Positions 25,769 to 34,972 are shown, numbered from the stretch's first letter. The stretch: DNA of 64,000 nucleotides from Kineosporia rhizophila (GCF_021277265.1 NZ_JAJSOH010000036.1:1-64000); one strand, 5' to 3'. Made by a program: numbers and translations. Notes: generated by a model from the letters alone, not told the origin.

Positions 25769-28342
25769 ATGGCAGGGATCTCGCTCGGCCTGCAAAGTCC
25801 TTACGGGTACGACGGCGACGATCTGACCAGCCCGGCGCAGGCCGCACGGGCCGGGGCCCTGGTCGACCAGCAGTGGGAAGACGAACCGGGCCTGCCCCTG
25901 GAGCTGCGGATCCACGGGGTGGCCGGCAGCACCGGCCCCGTGGTGCTGGAACACCCCAACGTGGTCAAGGTGGGCGGCACCGATCCCACTGCCTTCTACC
26001 GGCGATGGAGCCCGGACGGGGTGGCCCGGGCCTCGGTGCCCTGGCCGCTGGAGGCCTACGTCTGGGGCGGACTGACGCGACGGGCCTTGGCCTCGGCCTC
26101 CTGGCTGCTCCTCCTGCCGTTCATGCTCTACAACGTCTCGTACTACATGCTGCCGCCGGGGCACGCGAAGGGCCGCGGCCGTCGGCTGTGCAGTGCCCAC
26201 GCCCTGGCCCGGGTGGTGATCCGGCTGCTCGCCCTGGCCGCCACTGCACAGTTCGTGGGCAGCCTGGTCACGCTCTTCCACTCCACCGTCGCCTGGCAGA
26301 ACGGCATCGCCCGGCTGGGCATCTCCTGGTGGTGGCTGAGCTGGTACACCGAGGCCTCCACGGCCACCCGGATGTCGGTGGCCACGGTGGCGGTGGCCGC
26401 CATCGTCTGCGGTCTCTGGTACGCGGGAGCCTCCACCGCCGGGCACTACGAGGCGTTCTGCCCGGAGCGCGGGAGCTACGCGCCGGGGATCCAGGTGGAC
26501 GGTGAGAAGCGCCGCGACCGGTTGCCGCCGGGCCGGCTCACGTTGCGCGACCGCGGCTTCTGGCGAGGTGCGGCGGCCGCCAAACGGCTGCGCAACACCC
26601 ACATCGCGGTCGCCTTCGCCACGGTCTCGCTGGCCCTGGCCAGTTGCACCCAGACCTTCGGCCTGTGGCAGCAGATCCAGCTGGCCGTCTCCGCGGTGAT
26701 CCTGACCGGGGCGGCCCTGCTGGCCGGGTTCGTGGCCGACCGGGACACGGTCGGCGGCAGCGACGACACGGCCCGCTTCGCCACCGCTTTCCAGGCTCTG
26801 GCCTGGGTCTCGGCCCTGGTGCTGCTGGCCGGGGTGGTGGCTTCGCCCTGGGTGATCGACGACGCGCCGCGGAGCCCCACGCAGGCCCCGTACGGCCTGC
26901 CCGGTGCCCTGAACGTGCTCACCGTGACCCAGTTCGGCCTGGTCCTGGCGCTGCTGGGACTGGTCGCCGTGCTGGTGCGGCGCTCGCACGAGGCGAGCCC
27001 GGCCGGCTGGGAACCGTTCTTGCGGGGCTACGCCGCACCGTTCATCGCTCTGCTCGGCGTGCTTCTGGGCGGGGTCCTGACGGCAGCGCTGAACCTGGCC
27101 GTGGCCCGGCTGTTCGGAGAGCCGCGCGGGCAGATCCTGCACAAGGTCGACTTCCGCCCGGAAGACTCGATCCTGGTGCCGGACTCGATGATCGCCTACT
27201 CCGCCGGAGCGGCGTTCAACCTGATCCCGGCCACCGTCATCGGGGTGCTGCTGTACGTGCGCTACCGCCGGCTGACGAACCGGTTCATGGGGGCGGGAGG
27301 TGCCGGGCCGGAGCTGGACGGCGGGCCGGACCGGGTCGTCGACTGGTACCCGCCAGACGAGCGCGACGCCCCGCGTGAGGCGGTGGCCAAGGTGGCGCGG
27401 AACTGGGCGCTGGCCTCGCTGACCGACCACGTGGCCGGGGTGATTGCCGGGATCACGGTGTTCTGGGCGATCTTCTTCTGGATCTTCGAAGGACTGGCGA
27501 TCACCGGTACGTCGCAGGCGTTCCTGGGTATCGCCGGGGTGGTGCCCACGATCGGCGTCTTCATCGGCGGTCTGCTGGCCGCCTCGGGGGTGTGGCTGCT
27601 GCGCGCGCAGATCCGCTCCCCCAACGCCCGCAAGACCATCGGGATCATCTGGGACGTAGGCACTTTCTGGCCCCGCGCCGTCCATCCGCTGGCTCCGCCC
27701 TGCTACGCCGAGCAGGCGGTACCGGAGGTGGTCGACCGGATCTGGGTGCTCACCGGCGCCCGCCGGGCCGAACGGCACATCACCCCGGTGCCCGGCGAGT
27801 CGCCCGGCGCGATCGAGGTGATGCCCCGGCACGTCCTGCTCACCGGGTACAGCCAGGGCACGGTGATCTGCGCGGCTGTGATCGCCCAACTTCCGGAGGA
27901 CGTACTGGGCCGGGTCTCACTGCTGACCTTGGCCGCGCCGGTGAGAAGGCTCTACGGACGGGCCTTCCCGGCCTATTTCGGGTACCAGGCCGCCGTCGCC
28001 CTGCGCGAGTTGCTCAGCGGGCCGGAGCCCGACCAGGCGCGCAGCGACCCTCCGCCGCCTTCCCAGGTGGAACCCGCCCCGGAGAACGTACGCGCCCCGG
28101 AACCGCCCCGGCCGCGCTGGCGCAATGTGGTGCGGCGCAGCGACTACATCGGTGGCTGGGTGTTCGGCCTGCCGGAACCCGGTCTGCGCCCGTCGGACTG
28201 CGGCCAGGTGGACGTGATCAGCCTGGACCCGCCCTCGCTGGAACCGGAACACGGCCGAGTGCTGGCGCCGACGCACTTCCACTCGTCGTTCTGGCAGGAC
28301 CCGGTGGTGATTCTGCACGCCCGGGAGCTGACCGACCGCTGA
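25769..28342 (+). CDS. Multi-pass membrane protein with split alpha/beta-hydrolase motifs
   Basis: 857-residue protein that I assign to no characterised family. Residues 45-53 read LELRIHGVAG, like the first strand and oxyanion loop of an alpha/beta hydrolase. About ten hydrophobic helices follow (about 100-640). Residues 690-700 read LLTGYSQGTVIC, a nucleophile elbow with Ser695 as in cutinase/PE-PPE lipases, and HFHSSFWQDP at 836-845 could bring the catalytic His. This suggests a cytoplasmic esterase or lipase domain interrupted by a membrane domain. ATG 25769 follows GGGGAGG. Likely co-transcribed with rnhA. Confidence 0.75.
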   Translation: MAGISLGLQSPYGYDGDDLTSPAQAARAGALVDQQWEDEPGLPLELRIHGVAGSTGPVVLEHPNVVKVGGTDPTAFYRRWSPDGVARASVPWPLEAYVWGGLTRRALASASWLLLLPFMLYNVSYYMLPPGHAKGRGRRLCSAHALARVVIRLLALAATAQFVGSLVTLFHSTVAWQNGIARLGISWWWLSWYTEASTATRMSVATVAVAAIVCGLWYAGASTAGHYEAFCPERGSYAPGIQVDGEKRRDRLPPGRLTLRDRGFWRGAAAAKRLRNTHIAVAFATVSLALASCTQTFGLWQQIQLAVSAVILTGAALLAGFVADRDTVGGSDDTARFATAFQALAWVSALVLLAGVVASPWVIDDAPRSPTQAPYGLPGALNVLTVTQFGLVLALLGLVAVLVRRSHEASPAGWEPFLRGYAAPFIALLGVLLGGVLTAALNLAVARLFGEPRGQILHKVDFRPEDSILVPDSMIAYSAGAAFNLIPATVIGVLLYVRYRRLTNRFMGAGGAGPELDGGPDRVVDWYPPDERDAPREAVAKVARNWALASLTDHVAGVIAGITVFWAIFFWIFEGLAITGTSQAFLGIAGVVPTIGVFIGGLLAASGVWLLRAQIRSPNARKTIGIIWDVGTFWPRAVHPLAPPCYAEQAVPEVVDRIWVLTGARRAERHITPVPGESPGAIEVMPRHVLLTGYSQGTVICAAVIAQLPEDVLGRVSLLTLAAPVRRLYGRAFPAYFGYQAAVALRELLSGPEPDQARSDPPPPSQVEPAPENVRAPEPPRPRWRNVVRRSDYIGGWVFGLPEPGLRPSDCGQVDVISLDPPSLEPEHGRVLAPTHFHSSFWQDPVVILHARELTDR

Positions 28343-28639
28343 GCCGGCCCCATCCCGCAGGAACTGAGTCCTGCAAGACCTGAGGTTTGCAAGACCTGAC
28401 CGCAAGAGCGCCCCACCGGTACGGGCAGAACCGGCGTCCCTCCTATCACGCTCCCGCGATCAGGTCCGTGACAACAGTTTTCCCTGTGCTGCAGCGATTG
28501 ACGAAGAAAAGAATGCCGAATCAGGTGTTTACCTGACCCCGTGCCGACCTCCGTATTCCGACGGGATTTCCTGGACGGGCGGAGAAATATTCGGTCAGTA
28601 ATAGCTTCCCGTGATTATGTCGTCACTCAGAGCGAGAAT
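28343..28639. other. Intergenic region, no gene
   Basis: About 300 nt between convergent genes, with clearly lower GC (for example AGAAATATTCGGTCAGTAAT). It contains the short palindrome AGGTGTTTACCT near 28522. No strong terminator hairpin or RNA gene is evident. Confidence 0.5.
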
Positions 28640-30244
28640 TCAGGTCGGCATCCGGTTGACCGCATGATCGCTCGTCCCCCAAAGGTGTTGCACCGCATAG
28701 GCCCGCCAGGGCTGCCAGGCCTGGGACCGGGTGGTGAGGGGACCGGGTTTCTCCGGCAGACCGAGCTTTTGTGCGGCCTGCCGGATGCCCAGGTCTCCGG
28801 GAATGAACGCGTCCGGGTCGCCCAGGGCCCGCATCGCAATCGATTCAACCGTCCAGGGGCCGAATCCGGGCAGGGCGTAGAGCTGCTCGCGGGCGGTGTC
28901 CCAGTCGCCGCCGATGCGCAGGTCGAGCGCACCGGTGTTGAGCGCCTCGATCAGGTTGAGCAGGGTCTGACGACGGGTGCGGGGCAGGGCCAGGGTCTCC
29001 GGGTCGAGGGTGGCCAGATCCTGACTGGTGGGGAACAGGTGGGTGAGGCCGCCCGCCGGATCGTCGATGCGCCGGCCGTGGGCCTGGACCAGCCGGGCCG
29101 CATGGGTGCGGGCAGCCGCGGTGGAAACCTGCTGGCCGAGCACCGCCCGCACGGCGAACTGCTCCGGCTCGGTGACGCGAGGCACCCGGCGCCCCGGGTT
29201 CTTGGCCACCAGGGGGGCCAGCACCTCGTCTTCCGAGAGCTGCTCGTCGATCGCCACCGGGTCGGCGTCGAGGTCGAGCAGCCACCGGCACCGACTGATC
29301 GCGGCGGTCAGGTCGCGCAGGTCGGTGAGCCACAGCTGGCACACGATGTGGTCGGGCCGGGGACTGAGGGCGGCGATCCCGTGCCCACCGGGCAGGTGGA
29401 AAGCGCAGCGGTAGGCGCCGTCGCGCCACTCCTCCACGCCCGGGACCGCGGTGGCCGCGAGGTGGCCGAACAGGTTGTCGGGGCAGAGGGGCTGACGAAA
29501 GGGCAGTTTAAGGACGATGGTGCCGGCCGCCACGGCTCCGGTCACCCCGCCAGTGGTCACGTCCACCCCGGCCACCTCTGCCCCAGCCTCAAAAACCCCG
29601 GCCTTTGCCACGCCCGCCTTGCTCGCGACCGCAGCCTCAGCCGGGGCCGCCCGGAAGGCGGCGCCGCGGATGCCCGCCTTCGGCCGGGGAGCTGAGCGCA
29701 GTTCACCCGGGGTCATCGCGTAGACCTCGCGCACCGTCTCGTTGAACGAGCGGATGCTGTTGAACCCGGCCGCCAGGGCGATCTCGGTGAAGGGCAGGCC
29801 GGTGCCCTCGATCAGCAGACGGGCGGACTGCGCCCGCTGCACCCGGGCCAGGGCCAGAGGCCCGGCCCCGACCTCGGCCATCAGGTGTCTCTCGACCTGA
29901 CGCACGCTGTAGCCCAGGCGGGCAGCCAGGCCGGGCACCCCATCCCGGTCGACCACGCCGTCGGCGATGAGACGCATGGCCCGAGACACCAGATCGGCCC
30001 GCACGTTCCACTCGGGCGAACCGGGGGCAGCGTTGGGGCGGCACCGCTTGCACGCGCGGAACCCCGCCCCCGCGGCGGCGGCCGCGCTGGGGTAGAAGCG
30101 CATGTTCTTGGGCCGGGGTGGGACCACAGGACAGCTGGGACGGCAGTAGATACCGGTAGTGACCACTGCGGTCCAGAAGAAGCCGTCGAAGCGCTCGTCC
30201 TTGGCCTGAACGATGCGCACGCACCGCTCGGAGTCCTCGTGCAA
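28640..30244 (-). CDS. alkA: Ada/AraC-AlkA DNA repair fusion (3-methyladenine glycosylase II)
   Basis: Adaptive-response protein of 534 aa. From TTG 30244 it starts LHEDSERCVRIVQAKDERFD, aligning with mycobacterial AlkA (MHDDFERC). Order: Ada metal/methyl-acceptor domain (YCRPSCPV and CKRC, four Cys), AraC helix-turn-helix (GLAARLGYSVRQVERHLMAE), an Ala/Gly-rich linker of about 60 residues, then the HhH glycosylase (LGQQVSTAAARTHA, LPGFGPWTVESIAMRALGDP, DAFIPGDLG with the catalytic Asp). It excises alkylated bases and senses methyl phosphotriesters. The frame stays open upstream to GTG 30889 through Ala-rich repeats; that GTG overlaps the upstream stop (GTGA), so a longer form is possible. 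Confidence 0.88.
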   Translation of the reverse strand: MHEDSERCVRIVQAKDERFDGFFWTAVVTTGIYCRPSCPVVPPRPKNMRFYPSAAAAAGAGFRACKRCRPNAAPGSPEWNVRADLVSRAMRLIADGVVDRDGVPGLAARLGYSVRQVERHLMAEVGAGPLALARVQRAQSARLLIEGTGLPFTEIALAAGFNSIRSFNETVREVYAMTPGELRSAPRPKAGIRGAAFRAAPAEAAVASKAGVAKAGVFEAGAEVAGVDVTTGGVTGAVAAGTIVLKLPFRQPLCPDNLFGHLAATAVPGVEEWRDGAYRCAFHLPGGHGIAALSPRPDHIVCQLWLTDLRDLTAAISRCRWLLDLDADPVAIDEQLSEDEVLAPLVAKNPGRRVPRVTEPEQFAVRAVLGQQVSTAAARTHAARLVQAHGRRIDDPAGGLTHLFPTSQDLATLDPETLALPRTRRQTLLNLIEALNTGALDLRIGGDWDTAREQLYALPGFGPWTVESIAMRALGDPDAFIPGDLGIRQAAQKLGLPEKPGPLTTRSQAWQPWRAYAVQHLWGTSDHAVNRMPT

Positions 30245-30800
30245 CGCCCGGCCCCCACCGCCCACGGCCCGCCCCGCGGTCTCGCCCGCAGACCCAGCCC
30301 CGCTCACAGACCCAGCCCGCTTCGCCGCCACAGCTCCGCCAGCAGCCACAGCTTGGGTCGCAGGCACAACCCCACGCGCACGCCCAGCCCCGGCCGCCGC
30401 CACATCCCCGCTTGCAGGCACAGCCCCGCTCGCAGCCACAGCTCCGCCAGCAGCCACAGCTTGGGTCGCAGGCACAACCTGACGCGCACGCCCAGCCCCG
30501 GCCGCCGCCATATCCCGCGTCGCCGCCATATCCCGCGTCGCCGCCGCAACCCCGCTCGCAGACACAGCCCTGCTCGAAGCCACAGCTTTGGTCGCAGGCA
30601 CAACCCGATTCACAGGCTCAGCCCCGCCCGCCGCCACATCCCCGCTTGCAGGCACAGCCTCAATCGCAGGCGCAGCCCCACCCGCCGAGCCATCCCGCGT
30701 CGACGCCGCGACCCCACTCGAAGTCACAGCCTCAGTTGCAGGCACAGCCTCACCCGTAGGTACAGCCGAGCCCGCAGACGCAGCCCGCGTCGCCGGCGGA
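30245..30800. repeat. Ala-coding degenerate repeat tract upstream of alkA
   Basis: Degenerate, partly tandem repeats. A 108-nt unit recurs at 30328 and 30436: the first 43 nt are identical and a further 29-nt block matches after two changes. Tandem 18-mers (CCATATCCCGCGTCGCCG) occur near 30508-30543. In the alkA frame the unit encodes 36 residues of the type VVPATQAVAAGGAVAA. In one unit I count 20 of 36 codons ending in G/C, far below neighbouring genes. Several frames on both strands are open through the tract, so openness is no proof of coding. Confidence 0.75.
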
Positions 30801-30885
30801 GCCCCGGGCGCGGTCCCACCTGTGGTGCGAGCTGTGGTGCCGGACCTGGTCAGAGCCGCGGCGCCGGCCCTGAGCCCACCCCTGG

Positions 30886-31710
30886 TCACGCCCGGAACCT
30901 GCTGTTGACCTCGCCGAATCCGGGGTAGCCGACAAGGGTCTTCATAGTGCCGCTCTCCAGCAGTTCGCGGGTGGCGGCCTGGGCCAGACCGTAGGCGGCC
31001 TCGGCCAGGGCCGTGCCCAGGCTGATCCGCACCACGCCGGTGGCGGCCAGCTCGGCCACGGTGGGCCCGGCCGGGTCGGCCAGCACGCTGATCGGCAGCG
31101 CCGCCCGAGGGACCAGGTCGGTGAGGGTGGGCAGGTGGACCAGGCCGGGCACGAACAGGCAGGTGGCCCCGGCCTCGGCGTAGGCCTGACCACGACGCAG
31201 GACCTCAGCCGGCCGGCCCTCGGCCGCACCGATGCCGCGCAGGTAGACGTCGGTGCGGGCGTTGATGACGAAGCTCTCCAGACCGGCCGCCGCAGCCGCT
31301 GCCTGGGCCGCCGCCACCCGGGCGGCCTGCTCGTCGGCAGGGTAGAGCGTGCCGTCGGCCTTGGAGTCTTCGAGATTGATGCCGACCGCACCGGCCTCGA
31401 TCACCGCCTGGACGGTGGACGCCACCTCTTCGGGCGCGGCGCCGTAGCCCGCCTCGATGTCGGCGCTGACCGGGACCGACACCGCGGCCACGATGCGGGC
31501 CACCACGGCGGCGACCTCGGCCCGGCTCAGGTGCTCACCGTCGGGCTTGCCCAGGGCCCAGGCGACGGCGGCGCTGGACGTGGCCACGGCCGGGGCGCCG
31601 GCGGCGGCGATCAGCACCGCGCTGGCCGCATCCCAGGCGTTGGGGAGCAGGACCGGGGCACCGGCACGGTGCAGCTCGGCGAACTGGTGGGCAGTGTTCT
31701 GCGACGTCAT
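30886..31710 (-). CDS. Isocitrate lyase/PEP mutase family enzyme
   Basis: Phosphoenolpyruvate mutase/isocitrate lyase superfamily enzyme, 274 aa, acting on C-C or P-C bonds of 2-oxoacid-derived substrates. Landmarks are VLLPNAWDAASAVLIAAAGA, PVSADIEAGYG (metal-site region), GINLEDSKADGTLY and FVINARTDVYLRG. The catalytic KKCGH motif of true isocitrate lyase is absent, so a carboxyphosphonoenolpyruvate mutase or oxaloacetase-like role is more likely; the substrate is unknown. ATG 31710 is the family start; the open frame upstream runs only through repeats. The gene is divergent from the GntR regulator across the 17-bp repeat tract. Confidence 0.9.
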   Translation of the reverse strand: MTSQNTAHQFAELHRAGAPVLLPNAWDAASAVLIAAAGAPAVATSSAAVAWALGKPDGEHLSRAEVAAVVARIVAAVSVPVSADIEAGYGAAPEEVASTVQAVIEAGAVGINLEDSKADGTLYPADEQAARVAAAQAAAAAAGLESFVINARTDVYLRGIGAAEGRPAEVLRRGQAYAEAGATCLFVPGLVHLPTLTDLVPRAALPISVLADPAGPTVAELAATGVVRISLGTALAEAAYGLAQAATRELLESGTMKTLVGYPGFGEVNSRFRA

Positions 31711-31953
31711 GTTTCGAGCATCGCACCCGGGTACGACAGTTTGGCAGCCAGGCGCAGGGTGTGGTCGCTTTCCTGCCAGGTGTACACGAGGTACCAGGTG
31801 TGCCAGGTGTACACGTCGTCGACCCGGGCCTGCGCAGGTGAGCAGAACTGGCGCGAGGGTGCCCAGTGCCGGCCTTGGCAAGGCCCGGTAATGGCCAGCC
31901 TGGTAGGGGCCGGGTAATGGCTGGGGTCCGGTAGAGGCGAGTCTGAGCCCAGC

Positions 31954-32140
31954 GAGGGCCGGGTCCAGTAGAGGGCCGGGTCCAGTAGAGGGCCGGGTCC
32001 AGTAGAGGGCCGGGTCCAGTAGAGAGCCGGGTCCAGTAGAGAGCCGGGTCCAGTAGAGAGCCGGGTCCAGTAGAGAGCCGGGTCCAGTAGAGAGCCGGGT
32101 CCAGTAGAGAGCCGGGTCCAGTAGAGAGCCGCGACTAGTA
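31954..32140. repeat. 17-bp tandem repeat array (minisatellite)
   Basis: Ten complete head-to-tail copies of GAGRGCCGGGTCCAGTA from 31954 to 32123, then a degenerate eleventh (GAGAGCCGCGACTAGTA). Copies 1-4 have GAGGGCC and copies 5-10 have GAGAGCC, so the array grew by block duplication. Because 17 is not a multiple of 3, the reading frame rotates and three copies give a 17-residue peptide period. There are no unique spacers, so it is not a CRISPR array. Confidence 0.95.
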
Positions 32141-32400
32141 GGGCCAAGTCTGGGCCCCGGCGAGGGCCGGGGCCGGTAGGGGGGCGAATCTGGGCCCCAG
32201 CAAGGACCGGGTCCAGTAGGAACGAGTCTGGGCCCGGCAAGTGCCGGGTGCAGTAGGCGCGGGTCTGGGTCCAGCAGGGCGGGTCCAGCAGGGGGGCTAG
32301 CAGGGGGTCCAGCAGGGCGGGTCTGGGCCGGGCGGATCCAGGGCGGGTCTGGGCCGGGCGGGTCCAGCAGGGCGGGCAAGGGCCGGGTCCGGGTCCGGGC
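32141..32400. repeat. Degenerate GGGTCTGGGCC repeat region
   Basis: Imperfect copies of a longer unit containing AGTCTGGGCCC, GGCAAG and CCGGGTCCAGTAGG, followed by several GGGTCCAGCAGGGCGGGT units. It is related in sequence to the 17-bp array and probably an older, diverged part of the same expansion. Confidence 0.7.
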
Positions 32401-32587
32401 GGCGTAGTGGTTTTCCGCGAGTGCCATCAGGTGCGTCGGCGGTCGCCCGCGGAGCGCCCCGCAACCGGCGACTGACCAGCAGGACAGGATTCGGCGGGTG
32501 GTGGGGTCGGTCACCGCGCCAGGGTCTGCCCCGGGGGGAGCCGGGTGCGCGCTCGGCGGGCGGGGCGGCTGGGCCTAATCTGGGGGC

Positions 32588-33331
32588 GTGGCCGCCGAAC
32601 CGAAGTACCGCCGGATCGCGGCGGACCTGGCCGAGCGGGTCCGCGCCGGTGACTTCGGCGCGGACGGCGCCCTTCCTCCCCAGCGCACCCTCAGCGAGCA
32701 GTACGGCGTCACGCTGATGACGCTGCGCCAGGCCCTTCAGGTGCTGCAGGACGAGGGTTTGATCGAGCAGCGACCGGGCCGGGGCACCTACGTGGTCCCG
32801 CCCGAGGTGGCGCACGACCAGGCCAACCTGCGCAGCCTGGCCGACGAGCTGAACGCCCAGGGGGTGCCGCTGCGCACCGAGGTGCTGGCCCGGCAGGTGC
32901 GGCGGCTGCCCCGCCCGGTCGCCGCCGAGCTCGGGCTGGAGGCCGAGGATCCCGCGCTGCGGCTGGAGCGGCTGCGCTCGGTGCGCGGAATCCCTCTGCT
33001 GCATCAGGTTTCCTGGGTGCCGCAGCCCTGGGCCGAGGCCCTGAAAGACGTCGACTTCGAGCTGACCCCGCTGTACTCGGCCATCGCCGCGGCCGGGGGC
33101 ACCCGGCCGGAGCGGGCCGAAGAGGCGCTCACCGCAGAGGCTCTCAGCTCCCGGCTGGCCGGTCTGAACGGAACCACCGAAGGCCGCCCGGCGCTGGTGA
33201 TGCGCCGGACGACCTTCGACGGAACGGGCCGGGCCTACGTGGTGGACACTGCCACGATCCTCGACGAGCGGCTGCGGATCGTCACCGACCGCCGCACCTC
33301 AGAGGTCACGCACACCTGGCGTTTCGGCTGA
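32588..33331 (+). CDS. GntR-family transcriptional regulator (HutC/UTRA type)
   Basis: Regulator of 247 aa. The winged helix-turn-helix (about 1-68) contains YRRIAADLAERVRAGDFGAD and LSEQYGVTLMTLRQALQVLQ, then DEGLIEQRPGRGTYV. A UTRA ligand-binding domain (about 80-240) ends with VVDTATILDERLRIVTDRR. The GTG at 32588 is used; no strong ribosome-binding site is seen. It is divergent from the PEP-mutase-family/alkA genes across the repeat region and ends 3 nt before the actP stop, so its target may be either side. The ligand is unknown. Confidence 0.9.
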   Translation: MAAEPKYRRIAADLAERVRAGDFGADGALPPQRTLSEQYGVTLMTLRQALQVLQDEGLIEQRPGRGTYVVPPEVAHDQANLRSLADELNAQGVPLRTEVLARQVRRLPRPVAAELGLEAEDPALRLERLRSVRGIPLLHQVSWVPQPWAEALKDVDFELTPLYSAIAAAGGTRPERAEEALTAEALSSRLAGLNGTTEGRPALVMRRTTFDGTGRAYVVDTATILDERLRIVTDRRTSEVTHTWRFG

Positions 33332-33334
33332 CTC

Positions 33335-34972
33335 TCAGTGCTCCACGGCCTTCTCGGCCCCGGCCCCGGTGAGCGAGCGCACCTCCATCTCGGCGTACTT
33401 GGCCGCCGAGCCGACCTCCTTGCTGGTGATCGTGCCCAGCCAGCCCAGGAAGAAGCCGATCGGGATCGACACGATGCCCGGGTTGTCCAGCGGGAACCAG
33501 TGGAAGTCGATGCCGGTGTCGGTGATCATCGACAGCGACGCCCCGTCCGGGCCGACCTTCCCCGACACCACCGGGGAGAAGATGATCAGCACGATCGCCG
33601 AGAGCAGACCGCCGTACATGCTCCACAGCGCGCCGCGGGTGTTGAACCGCTTCCAGAACAGCGAGTACAGGATGGTCGGCAGGTTCGCCGACGCCGCCAC
33701 CGCGAAGGCCAGAGCCACCAGGAAGGCCACGTTCTGGTCCTTGGCGAAGATGCCGCCGACGATCGCCACCAGGCCGATCACCACCGCGGTGATGCGGGCG
33801 ACCCGGACCTCGTCGTCCGCCCGCACCGAGCCCTTCTTGATCACGTTCGCGTAGACGTCGTGGGCGAACGAGGCGCTCGCGGTGATGGTCAGACCGGCCA
33901 CCACCGCCAGGATGGTGGCGAAGGCGACCGCCGCGATCACCCCGAGCAGCAGCTCCCCACCCAGTTCGAAGGCCAGCAGCGGGGCCGCCGAGTTCGCCTT
34001 GCCGGGCGCCGCCATGATCTTCTCGGCCCCGACCAGCCAGGCCGCGCCGAAGCCGAGCACCAGGGTGAACAGGTAGAAGATGCCGATCAGCCAGATCGCC
34101 CAGACCACGCTGCGCCGGGCCTCCTTGGCCGAGGGCACGGTGTAGAAGCGCATCAGCACGTGCGGCAGGCCGGCGGTGCCGAGCACCAGGGCCAGGCCGA
34201 GCGAGATGAAGTCCAGCTTGGTGGTGTCGGTCAGGCCGTAGCGCAGGCCGGGCTCCAGCAGGGTCTGCCCGGCCGGGGAGGCCGCGGCCGCGTCACCGAG
34301 CAGCTCGGAGAAGTTCAGCCCGGCCCGGCTCAGCACCCAGATCGTCATCAGGCCGGCGCCCAGGATCAGCAGCACCGCCTTGATGATCTGCACCCAGGTG
34401 GTGCCCTTCATGCCGCCGATCAGCACGTAGACGATCATCAGGATGCCGACGACGGCGATGACCAGGTTCTGCACGCCCGAACCCTGCACACCCAGAAGCA
34501 GGTTCACCAGGCCGCCCGCGCCGGCCATCTGGGCGAGCAGGTAGAAGAACGAGACGACCAGGGTCGAGATCGCCGCCGCGGTGCGCACCGGCCCCTGCTG
34601 CAGCCGGAAGCTGAGCACGTCGGCCATGGTGAAACGCCCGGTGTTGCGCAGGAGTTCGGCCACCAGCAGCAGGGCGACCAGCCAGGCCACCAGGAAGCCG
34701 ATCGAGTACATGAAGCCGTCGTAGCCGACCGTCGCGATGGCTCCGGCGATACCCAGGAAGCTCGCCGCCGACAGGTAGTCGCCGGCGATCGCGATGCCGT
34801 TCTGCCGGCCGGTGAAAGCCCGCCCGCCGGCGTAGTAGTCGGCCGCGGTGCGGTTGTTCCGGGAGGCCCGCAGCACCACCGCGAGGGTGACCGCGACGAA
34901 AATCAGGAAGATGGTGATGTTGACGGCCGGGCTGCCGACATCGGTCTCGGTGGCTGCGCTGCGGATGATCAC
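33335..34972 (-). CDS. actP: Cation/acetate-type sodium:solute symporter
   Basis: Sodium:solute symporter of 545 aa with about 13 helices, most like ActP/MctC carriers of acetate, propionate or pyruvate. Family text includes DYYAGGRAFTGRQNGIAIAG, DYLSAASFLGIAG, LPHVLMRFYTVPSAKEARRS and ITASASFAHDVYANVIKKGS. The start overlaps the DUF485 stop by 4 nt (ATGA), the usual DUF485-actP pairing. Direct repeats and a CRP-like palindrome upstream of DUF485 are likely control sites. The substrate (a short carboxylate) is inferred from family and context. Confidence 0.92.
   Translation of the reverse strand: MIIRSAATETDVGSPAVNITIFLIFVAVTLAVVLRASRNNRTAADYYAGGRAFTGRQNGIAIAGDYLSAASFLGIAGAIATVGYDGFMYSIGFLVAWLVALLLVAELLRNTGRFTMADVLSFRLQQGPVRTAAAISTLVVSFFYLLAQMAGAGGLVNLLLGVQGSGVQNLVIAVVGILMIVYVLIGGMKGTTWVQIIKAVLLILGAGLMTIWVLSRAGLNFSELLGDAAAASPAGQTLLEPGLRYGLTDTTKLDFISLGLALVLGTAGLPHVLMRFYTVPSAKEARRSVVWAIWLIGIFYLFTLVLGFGAAWLVGAEKIMAAPGKANSAAPLLAFELGGELLLGVIAAVAFATILAVVAGLTITASASFAHDVYANVIKKGSVRADDEVRVARITAVVIGLVAIVGGIFAKDQNVAFLVALAFAVAASANLPTILYSLFWKRFNTRGALWSMYGGLLSAIVLIIFSPVVSGKVGPDGASLSMITDTGIDFHWFPLDNPGIVSIPIGFFLGWLGTITSKEVGSAAKYAEMEVRSLTGAGAEKAVEH

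Larger units (their letters stand above)
31711..32587. other. Long repeat-filled divergent intergenic region
   Basis: 877 nt without a credible gene between the PEP-mutase-family and GntR starts. It holds a small cluster near 31780-31830 (GGTACCAGGTGTGCCAGGTG), the 17-bp tandem array (31954-32140) and a looser GGGTCTGGGCCGGG-type array to about 32400. The only long open frames are repeat translations such as LLDPALYWTRLSTGPGS. Confidence 0.7.

Noticed and set aside
30245..30800. Pro/Gln-rich plus-strand ORF (PQLRQQPQLGSQAQP type)
   Set aside because: It is the complement of the repeat tract; several frames are open there and none has a ribosome-binding site or known domain.
31954..32140. CRISPR-like regular repeat array
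   Set aside because: Units are only 17 bp, directly abutting, with no unique spacers and no cas genes nearby.
31707..32514. N-terminal extension of the PEP-mutase-family enzyme through LLDPALYWTRLSTGPGS repeats
   Set aside because: The family start is at ATG 31710; the extension translates the minisatellite and has no coding-like codon bias.
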